Assembly (NCBI GenBank): GCA_020809425.1
Contig: JAGGDC010000003.1
Location: 62,001-126,000 of the forward strand
Direction: 5' to 3'
DNA length: 64,000 nt
Source: Candidatus Synoicihabitans palmerolidicus
Lineage (GTDB): Bacteria; Verrucomicrobiota; Verrucomicrobiia; Opitutales; Opitutaceae
Positions 11,001-19,723 of the stretch are shown piece after piece. The translations under genes were made by a program, and so were the position numbers. Position 1 is the first letter of the stretch. The number at the start of each line of letters is the position of its first letter. Below the pieces are notes generated by a model. It saw only the letters and a list, made by a program, of their open reading frames with translations, had not been told where the DNA came from and did no database searches.

Positions 11001-12919
11001 CATGGTCTTTTGTTTTAGGAATGGGAACGAATGGCGCGCAGGGAGATATGCGTGGAATGTTGGCAGGATTCGAAGACGTGCGGCAGGGGCCGCTCGGGCC
11101 AGTGTTGGGCGCAGACGCGCAGCAGGACTCTGCGCAAGAGGGCGCAGGTTGGCCAGGGCGTTGATGTTGCGGGTACGCGAGTGGTCTTCGCGCCAGCAGG
11201 CGTCGCGGCGCCAGTGGTTGCGGATCTCCACTCCGCCCCAGTGCCCGCGGATCAAGGCGAGCATTTGCGCAGGGCTGCGTTCTGCGGGTGCCAGGCTGCT
11301 GGCGTAGGCGCGTTGCTCGCAACTTTCGGTGAGGTCGCGTTTTCGCACCGTGGTTTTGTCCACGAGCACCAGGCTGTGCAGCCCGGGGTAGTCGGCTTGC
11401 GAGGGCGTGGCCACCACCACGGACACCCGCCAGGTGGTCACGCGGTCCCGACTCGGATCGGTCAGCTCAAAAAAGGGGGTGGAACGGTCCGGGCGCGCTG
11501 CACCAGCGCGCTCAGCTGGGGTTGGTTGCCTTTGATCTGGGGCACATACTCGCCGCCTTTTCCCACGATGGTGCGGGCCTGCTCGCGGGTGGCGTGCAAG
11601 GCGTCGCCGGTGTGACGATCTGCTCGTCCAACGACGCGGCGGCCAACACCTCACCGGCGCGGGCCTGTTCACTGCGCGAGGTGTTTGCCTTTTGATCGAC
11701 GATGGCCAGGGCGACCGGCGCGCCGGTGTCGGCCTCGACCAGGCTGAGCACCCCGACCGCGTCGCGGATAAACTTTCCGTCCAGGGCGAGCGCTCCGGGC
11801 AGGGCACTGGCGTGGGCTGTGAGCCAGCGGTTGTGAGGGCCTGGGCAAAGGTCTCCGGATCGAGCCGGGTGAGCACGTCGTAAAACACGCTGTAACTGGG
11901 GGCCAGGCGGACCTTTTTGCCGGCCTCACGGGGCAGGGCCAGGGCGAAGCGCTGGTCTTGGTCGAGCAGGTTGGCCATACGAGCGATTGACGCGATGTCG
12001 CGCCGGCCGACCAGCAGCGCGAGCGCCACGATGCCAAGAACCGGACCGATCTTGAAGCGGGTGTTGTTGGCGCGCGGATCGGGCACGCCGCACCGGGCCT
12101 CCAACAGAGAGGGCAACGGGCCGTTTTTGAGCGGCAGGGTGCCGGTGGGCGCGCGGCGCAGTCCCGCCCAGTAGTCCTCGGGCAAAGCGGGGTCGGGGGC
12201 GCTCAGCAGGGCCTTGGCCGAGGGGTGCAGGGGCCGCAGCAGCCACAGGTGCTTGGGGTTTGCCGTGCTCGCGGTAAAAGTCGCCTCGGTGCCGTTCGTA
12301 ACCCTGGCTGGTCCCGACCGGCTCCCACGCGGAGGCCTTGTAGCACGTGCCTTGGTAGGCCTCCGGGTCGGTGCAGGTCTCGGCTAGCAGCGACCGATAG
12401 CCGAAGCGTTCCTGCCAATGGCCCGGCAACGTGCGCACGGCCGCAGCGAGCACCTGGGTGGCGAAATGAGGCTCCTCGCCGCGCTTGGTAAGCAGTAGAA
12501 AGCGGCGGTTTTGCACCACCAGGGAAAGCCGCTCGACCCGGCGGGTCGCATCCCAGCCCACCCACCGGTCCCGGTCCTTGAGCGCGTAGCAGGCCGGACC
12601 CCACGCCAGCAGCGCCACACCGCCCGCCCCCCCTCTTTCGACAATCTGGCGCAGGTAATCGCCCACCGGATGCCCGGATCCCAAATAGGGCCGCTCGTGC
12701 AGCTGCGCGTCGAACCACTCCTGCTCGGCCGCAGTGGCCATGCGCACCTCCACGTTTCGATCCCAGTGCTTCTGCTCCGGGGTTGCGTTCGTCGCTTCCC
12801 TTTCCGTTTCACCTTTAGATTTCATCCCACTGAAACAGATCGAAAATCGGCCAAATGGTTTAGCTCAAAGTTACACCGCTTACCTGCAATCACTTCACCC
12901 GTCACGGGACAAGACCATG
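11001..12919 (-). mobile_element. ISAs1-type element, copy 1
   Basis: Both ends begin with CATGGTCTT (11001 on the plus strand and 12919 on the minus strand). Two other copies at 59873-61775 and 63372-64000 share the same ends and nearly the same sequence, which fixes the boundaries. No target-site duplication is visible. It separates broken hemH from intact aspS, whose start lies 81 bases from the right end. Confidence 0.85.
11015..12825 (-). pseudogene. ISAs1 transposase with N-terminal DruA-like (DUF4338) domain, broken
   Basis: Read from ATG 12825. The first ~210 residues (LHERPYLGSGHPVGDYLRQI, ACYALKDRDRWVGW, RFLLLTKRGEEPHFA, AETCTDPEAYQGTCYKAS) match DUF4338, the fold of the Druantia protein DruA. 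The rest is an ISAs1 transposase: a helical region (RRDIASIARMANLLDQDQ), the first Asp in ALDGKFIRDAVGV, GEYVPQIKGNQPQLSAL and the C-terminal HWGGVEIRNHWRRD (catalytic Glu). At least four frame changes occur (about 12240, 11830, 11590 and 11120), so no full protein is made. The same architecture in copy 2 shows the fusion is a property of the element. Confidence 0.78.
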
Positions 12920-12999
12920 GCCTGCCAGCAGGGCACGTCGATTATTGATTTGCCCCACGCGGGAGCGGTGGGCTTAGGTCTGCCCCTTTCGTCTTAATC

Positions 13000-14793
13000 A
13001 TGAAGCACACTCATCATTGTGCCCAGCTCACTTCGGCTGACATCGGCTCCACTTCCACCCTCGTCGGATGGGTATATACTATTCGCGACCAGGGTGGTAT
13101 CATCTTCGTCGATTTGCGTGACCGTAAAGGGATCACCCAAATCAAAGTGGAGCCGCATGATAATGCGACTCTGGGCGAGCAATTAAAGCATCTGAAAGAC
13201 GAGTCTGTCATCAGCATCACCGGTAAGGTTTCCGCTCGGCCGGAAGGCACTCAGAACGCTGGATTGCCTACGGGGCAGATCGAGGTGGTGGCAGACTCAA
13301 TAGAGATTCATAACATCGCGGCGACCCCGCCGTTCCCGTTGGATGACGAAGGGGGCGACAAGGTGAACGAGGAGTTGCGGTTAACTTACCGTTACCTCGA
13401 TCTGCGACGTCCGCGGATGCGCCGGAATTTGGCCATGCGCCACAAGGTGACGAAATCCATTCGTGATTACTTCGATGCCGAGGAATTCATCGAGGTTGAG
13501 ACTCCATTTTTGTTTAAGAGCACGCCGGAAGGTGCGCGTGAGTATTTGGTGCCGTCGCGCATTCATGCCGGGGAGTTTTACGCGCTGTCGCAATCGCCCC
13601 AGCAATACAAACAAATCCTCATGGTCGCGGGGGTGGAGCGTTATTTTCAAATCGCGCGCTGTTTCCGAGATGAGGCTTTACGGGCGGATCGCCAGATGGA
13701 GTTCACGCAAATTGATGTCGAGGCGTCGTTTGTGGATCGCGAAGATATCTACGCGCTGTTTGAGGGCATGGTGAAGAAGATTTGGCGTGAAGCCGCGGGC
13801 GTGGAAATTGAGACGCCGATTCTACGGATGTCCTATCAAGAGGCGATGAATCGCTTCGGCGTCGATAAGCCTGACATGCGCTTTGGGTTGGAGTTGGTTG
13901 ATTTCTCGGAAACCTTCCGGAACTCCTCGTTCAAAGTATTTGCGGGGACAGTGAAGGGCGGCGGGGCAATCAAAGCGATCAACGCCAAGGGTTTGGCGGA
14001 TATCACGCAAGGCGAGCTTAAGAGCCTGGAAGATGCCGCCAAATCATTGGGAGCCAAAGGACTCGCATTCATCAAGGTGGAAGGCGGGGAGTGGAAGTCT
14101 CCGATTGTGAAGTTTTTCGCGGAAGAAGAAAAAGCCGCGCTGACGGAACAGCTTGGTTTGGAAGATGGTGACATCGTATTCTTCGCAGCAGCGGAATGGG
14201 AGCGGGCCTGCACGATATTAGGACGGGGGCGGCTCGATGCGGCGGCCCTATTGCAGAAAAGAGGTAAAATCACGATCCGGCCCGATGACTGGAAGTTCCT
14301 TTGGGTCATCGAGTTTCCGTTGATGACCTTCGACGGGGAGGCCGGTCGGTTTGTGGCGACGCATCATCCGTTTACCTCGCCGGTGCCAGAAGATATTGCA
14401 TTGCTCGACACGGATCCGAAGGCCGTGCGGGGACAACACTATGATTTGGTGTTGAACGGCATGGAGCTGGGAGGAGGGTCAATTCGTATTCATCAACCAG
14501 CTTTGCAAAAGAAGGTATTCGAGGATGTGCTGAAAATCCCCCAAGACGTGGTGGAGAGCCGATTTGGCTATATGTTGAGGGCGTTCGAATACGGCGCGCC
14601 GCCGCATGGAGGGATTGCCTTTGGTCTCGACCGGATGGTTGCTTTGTTGTGTGGGACAACCAGTATTCGTGACGTAATCGCGTTTCCCAAGACCCAGCGC
14701 GGTCAAGATTTGATGGCACAGAGCCCAACACCGGTTACCGCACGGCAACTCAAGGAGTTGCACATTCAAACCGTCGTGCCGGAAACCGAGTAG
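13000..14793 (+). CDS. aspS: aspartyl-tRNA synthetase
   Basis: This is an intact 597-residue class II synthetase that charges tRNA-Asp in the cytoplasm. In order it has the N-terminal OB fold for anticodon binding (residues ~1-110), motif 1 around RYLDLRRPRMR, motif 2 (FQIARCFRDEALRADRQMEF), the bacterial GAD insertion (~290-420) and motif 3 (GIAFGLDRMVALLCG). Length is normal for the bacterial enzyme. One oddity: motif 2 reads RDEALRADRQ where E. coli and Thermus have RDEDLRADRQ. The start lies 81 bases after ISAs1 copy 1, so the original promoter region may have been replaced. No terminator is seen before ISNCY copy A. Confidence 0.97.
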   Translation: MKHTHHCAQLTSADIGSTSTLVGWVYTIRDQGGIIFVDLRDRKGITQIKVEPHDNATLGEQLKHLKDESVISITGKVSARPEGTQNAGLPTGQIEVVADSIEIHNIAATPPFPLDDEGGDKVNEELRLTYRYLDLRRPRMRRNLAMRHKVTKSIRDYFDAEEFIEVETPFLFKSTPEGAREYLVPSRIHAGEFYALSQSPQQYKQILMVAGVERYFQIARCFRDEALRADRQMEFTQIDVEASFVDREDIYALFEGMVKKIWREAAGVEIETPILRMSYQEAMNRFGVDKPDMRFGLELVDFSETFRNSSFKVFAGTVKGGGAIKAINAKGLADITQGELKSLEDAAKSLGAKGLAFIKVEGGEWKSPIVKFFAEEEKAALTEQLGLEDGDIVFFAAAEWERACTILGRGRLDAAALLQKRGKITIRPDDWKFLWVIEFPLMTFDGEAGRFVATHHPFTSPVPEDIALLDTDPKAVRGQHYDLVLNGMELGGGSIRIHQPALQKKVFEDVLKIPQDVVESRFGYMLRAFEYGAPPHGGIAFGLDRMVALLCGTTSIRDVIAFPKTQRGQDLMAQSPTPVTARQLKELHIQTVVPETE

Positions 14794-14876
14794 ATCTTAT
14801 CAAACTCTGAGCTTATGTAGAGCCTGTCCCGCGGGCGCAAGTCGTTGATGATAAGCTGTAAGCGTGATAAAAAAGA

Positions 14877-14909
14877 GGCCTAAACCGGGAGTAAATCCTG
14901 GTTTAGGCC
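14877..14909 (-). terminator. hairpin with T tract at left end of ISNCY copy A
   Basis: A 10-bp perfect stem (GGCCTAAACC / GGTTTAGGCC) with a 13-base loop. Read on the minus strand it is followed by TCTTTTTTATC, the form of a Rho-independent terminator for transcripts running antisense to the transposase. The other three copies keep the stem with a paired base change (GGCCGAAACC / GGTTTCGGCC in copy C). Confidence 0.55.
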
Positions 14910-14927
14910 CAAAAACGGCGTCTATGA

Positions 14928-16417
14928 TTGGGTGTGAAACTAATACACAAAGCCGTCGGAGATGAAATTGCCCAGCAGAGCTGGCTGCGTCCAGCGCTTA
15001 CGACTGTCGGGCCGAACAAAGATTACGGGCAGTTTCGCGAGCAGCTCGATGCGGTGGACCGAGTGCGGCGAGCCAGCCACCTTGAATCGATGGCGATGGA
15101 CTTCGCGCGGGTGGGCTTCGAGTCGGTCGACGCCGGGCAGCTGCGCAGTCGCCTGGAGTTCGCGCGCAAGGCGCTGCGGGTGAATGTGTTGCGTATGCTG
15201 TTGGGAAACATGCCTTTTCGGCAACTCTCGCGCACGATTGCATCGAGCGACTTGCTGGCCGACTTCTGCGGGGTGCGCACGATTGAGGGCATCAAGGGCG
15301 TTCCCAAGAGCGTGTTGGAGCGAGCTTCGCAGTGCTTTACCGCCGAACCGGTGCGGTGGATGGGTCAGGTGTTTATCGAGATGGTCGCCGAGGCGGACCG
15401 GGCGGCCGAACTCGGTCTGGCCGAGCCGCAGTCGATGGAGACGTGCCTGATGGACTCGACGTGCTGGCCCACCAACATCCACTTTCCGGTGGATTGGGTG
15501 CTGCTGCGCGATGTGAGCCGAACCCTGCTCAAGGCGGTGATCCTGATCCGCCGGGCCGGACTGCGTGCACGCATGCCGGCGGAGCCGGAGGTCTTCGCCC
15601 GACAGATGAACCGGCTGTGCATTGAGATGACGCACACCCGACGGCGTGCGAATGCCAAACGAGCGCACAAGCAGGTGCTACGCAAGATGAAGCGACTGTT
15701 GCGCACCATCGGTGAACACGCCCAGCGACACCGCGACCGCCTGGACCAAGAGTATGCGTCGACCCACACCTCCGCGCGACAGGCCGCTCGCATCGTCGAA
15801 CGCATCGACGCGATGTTGGCTCAGATCAACCAGGCCCACGAACGCATCATCGGCGCGCGCGCCGTGCCCAGCGCCGAGAAGATCCTCCGCGTGTATGAGC
15901 CCCGATGTGCAGGTGCTGGTCAGAGGCAAGGCATCGGGCGAACTCGAGTTTGGTAACACCGCGATGATCAGTGAGAACGCGACCGGATTGATCAACGACT
16001 GGCAGATGTATCAGCAGGCTGCCCCCGCCGAATGGCGCCAGTTGAGCGAAAGGCTTTGATCGTCAGAATCAGTTCGACGTGAGCACGCCGATCACCGCCG
16101 CGGGCACCGACCGGGGCTTCGCGACCAAGCGGATGCGTCAGATCCTGGCCGCTGCGGGCATCTACGACGCGACCTGCCCGCGCGATCCTCAAGAACTGAA
16201 GCAACGTATGACGGAACCAAAGTTCGTCCAATTGCAACGCCGCCGGGCCTCGACTGAGGCCCGCATTGCCATCCTCAAGCAGCGTCAAGGCAAGCGTTTG
16301 CGAGCCAAGGGCTTTATGCACCGCTACTTAGCGATAGCATGGAGCGTCCTCGGCCACAACCTCTGGCTGATCGCCAGACTGCTGGCCGACCAGCCGCCAC
16401 TGGCCCAAGCGACTTGA
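14928..16417 (+). pseudogene. ISNCY/IS1202-like transposase, copy A, frameshifted
   Basis: This ~495-residue transposase starts near 14928 (EIAQQSWLRPALTTVGPNKD). Family-type signals are the first Asp in ETCLMDSTCWPTNIHFP, VRGKASGELEFGN followed by AGTDRGFATKRM (second Asp region), and ASTEARIAILKQRQGKR with YLAIAWSVLGHNLWLIARLL at the end. The frame breaks near 15900 (YEPRCAG versus YEPDVQV) and again near 16055. The family assignment rests on the KGKAxxxxEFG-like block typical of ISNCY (IS1202-type) transposases and is tentative. Nearest relatives in the window are copies B, C and D. Confidence 0.7.
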
Positions 16418-16630
16418 AGTTATCACCAAAACCACTCCGTCACGATGCCCAACCGGATCACCGGAGGGCTTCGCGTGGCTGCGCTCCGGAACACATCCGC
16501 ATTGAGGATTCCGTCACGCAACGTATTTGCGTTTCAAGAGGTGGAATCCGCTCTTGCCGCTTCATAATCCTGTGAGCGAAAATCTCCTCCCGATCCTACG
16601 CACGAAAATCGGAGTAAATGGGACACGCTC

Positions 16631-17095
16631 TATCTACCGGCCGTATCCGATGGCGTGGATGAGCCCACCAAACCGCCATTTGCGCCCGATCTCAGAGGGA
16701 GCCAAGACACCGTGCTCGTGGTGGAGGATGAAGAAACCGTACGCCGTCTTGTGGGCACTATTCTTATCGACCACGGCTACCGGGTGTTGAGCTGCGCCGA
16801 CGGAGTGGAGGCGATCGTCAAATTCAATGCCAATGTCAACGATATCGGTTTGGTCATCACCGACGTTGATCTTCCTCATTTGGACGGCGCTTTACTCAGC
16901 AACACCTTGCGAACGCTGAATGCCGATTTACGCATCATTGCCATGAGCGGATTCCCCAGTATGGCCGATTCTAAGAACAACGTGAATCAGATAAAAAAGA
17001 TAGCCAACACGTTTATTTCCAAGCCCTTCACCGCCAGCGAACTTCTGGCGACCGTGTATCAAACATTGAACTCGAATGAGCCCGCCGGCCCATAA
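16631..17095 (+). pseudogene. receiver domain left over from a hybrid histidine kinase
   Basis: The frame enters from the IS end as YLPAVSDGVDEP, the usual tail of a HATPase domain and linker. It is followed by a full receiver domain: TVLVVEDEE (acidic pocket), phosphorylatable Asp in LVITDVDLPHLDG, Thr/Ser at IIAMSG, and Lys in FISKPF. So the gene was a hybrid sensor kinase whose sensor and kinase domains were removed when ISNCY copy A inserted. A GTG at 16655 could still start a 146-residue free receiver. Whether it is expressed is unknown. Confidence 0.8.
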
Positions 17096-17128
17096 ACTGA
17101 CGCCCTGATCAAACCTAAAATACTGTTC

Positions 17129-17809
17129 TCAAGCACCGGGAATTGAAACACTTTGACCGTTATCTTTGCGCCCGAGCTGGAGAATAAACGGGCCCGCAAT
17201 TTTGGCCCATTCGGCCGGAGAGGGATGAGCGTTTGCCGCTTCGCCAAACGCCGTCGCTAACATATCAGTCGCAATCACGCCGGGACTCAAGGGAACCGCC
17301 GCCATGGGATCCGGAAGCTCCTGCGCCATGGCCTGCGTCAATCCTTCGATCGCGTATTTGGACGCGCAATACGGGGCCACCTCGGGCGAAGTGCTCCTCC
17401 CCCACCCGGAGGAAATGTTCACAATCACGCCAGTTCCCCGCTCCACCATTTCCGGCACAAAAGCCCGAATCACGTTAAAGACTCCCGTCACGTTTACATC
17501 GATGAGTTTCTTGAACGCGTCGGATGGAACTTTCCACAACGGCGACGGCGTATTGATCAAGGCCGCATTGTTGATGATCAAATCAGATGCACCGTGCGTA
17601 GCGGATACTGTTTCATACCAAACATCCACTTTGTTGGCCTGCGAGACATCAACGATGTCAAACCGATGGGCCTCCGCACAGCCAAATCGCAAATCCAAGA
17701 TCTTTTCCGGGTCGCGACCACAGCCAATGACCGTATGCCCCTCAGTCATATAAAAATCTGCCAACGCTCGCCCTAGTCCTTTCGAAACACCGGTAATCAG
17801 GATCTTCAT
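17129..17809 (-). CDS. short-chain dehydrogenase/reductase (SDR)
   Basis: An intact 226-residue classical SDR. The Rossmann nucleotide motif TGVSKGLG lies at residues 6-13, NNAA follows at about residue 80, the catalytic Ser is in NISSGWG, and Tyr/Lys are in YCASK. SDRs use NAD(P)H to reduce or oxidise small carbonyls or alcohols; the substrate cannot be told. Length is at the short end of the family (usually ~250), but no lesion is visible. It converges with the receiver remnant and is not obviously in an operon with exbD, which lies 106 bases away on the same strand. Confidence 0.85.
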   Translation of the reverse strand: MKILITGVSKGLGRALADFYMTEGHTVIGCGRDPEKILDLRFGCAEAHRFDIVDVSQANKVDVWYETVSATHGASDLIINNAALINTPSPLWKVPSDAFKKLIDVNVTGVFNVIRAFVPEMVERGTGVIVNISSGWGRSTSPEVAPYCASKYAIEGLTQAMAQELPDPMAAVPLSPGVIATDMLATAFGEAANAHPSPAEWAKIAGPFILQLGRKDNGQSVSIPGA

Positions 17810-17915
17810 GAAGAAGAAAGTAGCGAATAGCTCCCGACTGGTAGCGAGTAGAACAATGCGCCTTCCCGGCCTCGCCCGTGCCCTCCGCTGCCACGTGACA
17901 TCACGCTATGCCACC

Positions 17916-18317
17916 CTACCGGCTTTGAAGGCTGAACTTGCTCAAACCTGCTTTACGGCAGGCATCCATGAGATACGCCACGGTCTTCAGCGGTGTGCTC
18001 TCATCGGCGGCGATTAACACCGGGATATCACGATCCACGTCACGCACCTGCTGGAGCAATGCTTCGATCTGAGTCTCTTCAACGACTTCTCCGTTGAATG
18101 TCATGACCCCTTCGTTGCTGACCCCGATCGTGACCGTCCCCTTCAACTCGTTTTTCCCCGCCGTTTCAACTTTGGGCAAAGTGATGTTGAGAGTCGAAAC
18201 CGCTCGGAACCGCATCGTGACGAACGCAAAGAAAATCAACATCACCAACACATCGATCAGAGGGAGGAGATTCATCTCGGGCTGCTTACGACGGCATTGT
18301 GGATAGAGACCGCTCAT
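17916..18317 (-). CDS. exbD: ExbD/TolR-family biopolymer transport protein
   Basis: A 133-residue protein with a short cytoplasmic N-terminus and a single membrane segment (PLIDVLVMLIFFAFVTM) that contains the conserved Asp needed for proton use, followed by a periplasmic domain ending in LMDACRKAGLSKFSLQ. ExbD forms the proton-driven motor with ExbB that energises TonB-dependent outer-membrane uptake, or the Tol system. It starts 6 bases after the exbB stop, so the pair is one operon. No tonB is seen in the window. Confidence 0.88.
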   Translation of the reverse strand: MSGLYPQCRRKQPEMNLLPLIDVLVMLIFFAFVTMRFRAVSTLNITLPKVETAGKNELKGTVTIGVSNEGVMTFNGEVVEETQIEALLQQVRDVDRDIPVLIAADESTPLKTVAYLMDACRKAGLSKFSLQSR

Positions 18318-18323
18318 CGGATC

Positions 18324-18914
18324 TCAGTTCCCCGACGATTTATCCGTAGCGGGTGCGCCCAGCACACGCTCCAATATGACGTCGAGCTGAGCCGCATAAT
18401 TCTCCACTTTACGCTGCAACCAGCCCCCGCCCACGAGTGCAGGAATGGCAATGGTAAGGCCCAGCAACGTCGCTGAAAGTGCCAGCGCGACGCCACTCGA
18501 AAAAGCCACCGGATCCGGCAATCCTGTTTCACTTGTCAGTGAAGAAAACACTCGCAGCAAGGACCACACCGTACCGGTCAAACCCAACAACGGTGCCGCC
18601 GCGTAAATAATATCCAGATACGGCAACCCTCGCTCCATGCGATTGAGTTCGAGACGGGCAAAGGCCTTGACCGCATCACTGTCGTCATCATGACGCTCCG
18701 CGAACTCGATAATCCGCGCCAATACCGAATCACGGCCGCCCGCATAAGCTTTCCCATCCACCACTGCCTCCACCAAATCATCCGGCATGATCGCGTCACG
18801 ACGGAGGGCATAGGCCCGCTCACAGATGATGAAAACCATCACCAACGAACAAAGCCCGAGTGGGTAGATCAGAATATCGGCACCTGCCAGAACGTCGATG
18901 AGCGCAAAAATCAT
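18324..18914 (-). CDS. exbB: ExbB/TolQ/MotA-family proton channel protein
   Basis: A 196-residue inner-membrane protein with three predicted membrane segments: ILIYPLGLCSLVMVFII near the N-terminus, IIYAAAPLLGLTGTVWSLL in the middle with the family's PLLGLxGTV signature, and a last one around ALSATLLGLTIAIPALV. It is the pentameric channel partner of ExbD encoded immediately downstream. A terminator lies between it and the upstream gene leuD, so it should have its own promoter in the ~30 bases before 18914 or inside the leuD 3' region. Confidence 0.88.
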   Translation of the reverse strand: MIFALIDVLAGADILIYPLGLCSLVMVFIICERAYALRRDAIMPDDLVEAVVDGKAYAGGRDSVLARIIEFAERHDDDSDAVKAFARLELNRMERGLPYLDIIYAAAPLLGLTGTVWSLLRVFSSLTSETGLPDPVAFSSGVALALSATLLGLTIAIPALVGGGWLQRKVENYAAQLDVILERVLGAPATDKSSGN

Positions 18915-18944
18915 GGGAGTCAGCGTCGGTTAAGACGCGGGAAT

Positions 18945-18977
18945 TGAAAAAAGGTTCAGGAAAAGTTCCCCGAACCT
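18945..18977 (-). terminator. Rho-independent terminator after leuD
   Basis: Read on the minus strand: AGGTTC and GAACCT form the outer stem with GGAA/TTCC pairing inside, followed by a run of six T. It sits 37 bases past the leuD stop and ends leuC-leuD transcription before exbB. Confidence 0.75.
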
Positions 18978-19013
18978 CTCAAGACCGTCAAGCAGGTCAG
19001 CACCGAACGCCAA

Positions 19014-19616
19014 TCAACTCGCCATATAGGGCAAACGACTGGCGAGCTCCTTCACGTGCGAGACCCCTTCATGCAATTCGGCAATCGCATCCCAGCGACC
19101 GTTGAGTAACGCATCGCGCGCCGAGTGACGAATCTCGGCCGGAATACTCTCCGAGCCGTAACGAACTACTTCTGCGTCGACATCAATGGTCACCTCAATC
19201 GAAGGGTCGGCTTCGATCGCCGCCGATATTTTGGCTATATCTCCACGAGCCGCCGTCGCACAGGGAATGCCCAAAGTGGTGCAATTACCGAAGAAAATGT
19301 CGGCAAAATTCTCGGCCACGACCCCGCGAAATCCATATTTCTGAATTGCCTGCGGGGCATGCTCCCGCGACGAGCCACAACCAAAATTCGCCCCCGAGAG
19401 CAAGATGGTCGCGCCATTGAAACGTTGGTCATTCAGAGGATGAGGCTTATCGTTCCCGTCCGCATCCTTGCGCACGTCGTAGAACAAGTATTCCCCCAGT
19501 CCGTCAAAGGTCACGCACTTCATGAAACGCGCCGGAATGATACGATCAGTGTCAATGTCGTTTCCGGGCACATTCACAGCTCGACCCGATATTGATGAAA
19601 ATTTTGCTAAAGCCAT
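19014..19616 (-). CDS. leuD: 3-isopropylmalate dehydratase, small subunit
   Basis: A 200-residue small subunit of isopropylmalate isomerase, which with LeuC converts 2- to 3-isopropylmalate in leucine synthesis. The swivel-domain signature is clear: NDIDTDRIIPARFMK near the start, then GANFGCGSSREHAP. The ATG at 19616 is preferred over an upstream in-frame start because LeuD proteins begin just before the A-K-F-x-x-x-x-G-x-A block. It was originally ~87 bases downstream of leuC, but an IS30 element now separates the two; transcription may come from readthrough of that element. Confidence 0.95.
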   Translation of the reverse strand: MALAKFSSISGRAVNVPGNDIDTDRIIPARFMKCVTFDGLGEYLFYDVRKDADGNDKPHPLNDQRFNGATILLSGANFGCGSSREHAPQAIQKYGFRGVVAENFADIFFGNCTTLGIPCATAARGDIAKISAAIEADPSIEVTIDVDAEVVRYGSESIPAEIRHSARDALLNGRWDAIAELHEGVSHVKELASRLPYMAS

Positions 19617-19705
19617 TTTGAAAATAGTTGGCCCACGGATCACACGAACGACCGGGGTAGAATTCCCGAATGTTCGAGCATTCTGTGATTAAAATTAAAA
19701 ACTAA

Positions 19706-19716
19706 ACTGCGGCTTG
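19706..19716 (+). repeat. IS30 target-site duplication, left copy
   Basis: ACTGCGGCTTG, repeated at 20979-20989. On the minus strand it encodes the original last residues of LeuC (Q-A-A-V) followed at once by TAG at 19702-19704. Confidence 0.8.
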
Positions 19717-19723
19717 GGCGGCG

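Larger units (their letters stand above)
14818..16632 (+). mobile_element. ISNCY-like element, copy A
   Basis: The ends are TAGAGCCTGTCCC on the left and the inverse (GGGACACGCTCTA) on the right, and they recur in copies B, C and D. A hairpin sits about 50 bases inside the left end, upstream of the transposase. The right end joins directly to the end of a histidine-kinase ATPase domain. Confidence 0.8.

Noticed and set aside
11015-12825. Druantia anti-phage system
   Set aside because: The DruA-like domain is fused to an ISAs1 transposase in two copies, and no druB, druC, druD or druE neighbours exist. It belongs to the transposon.
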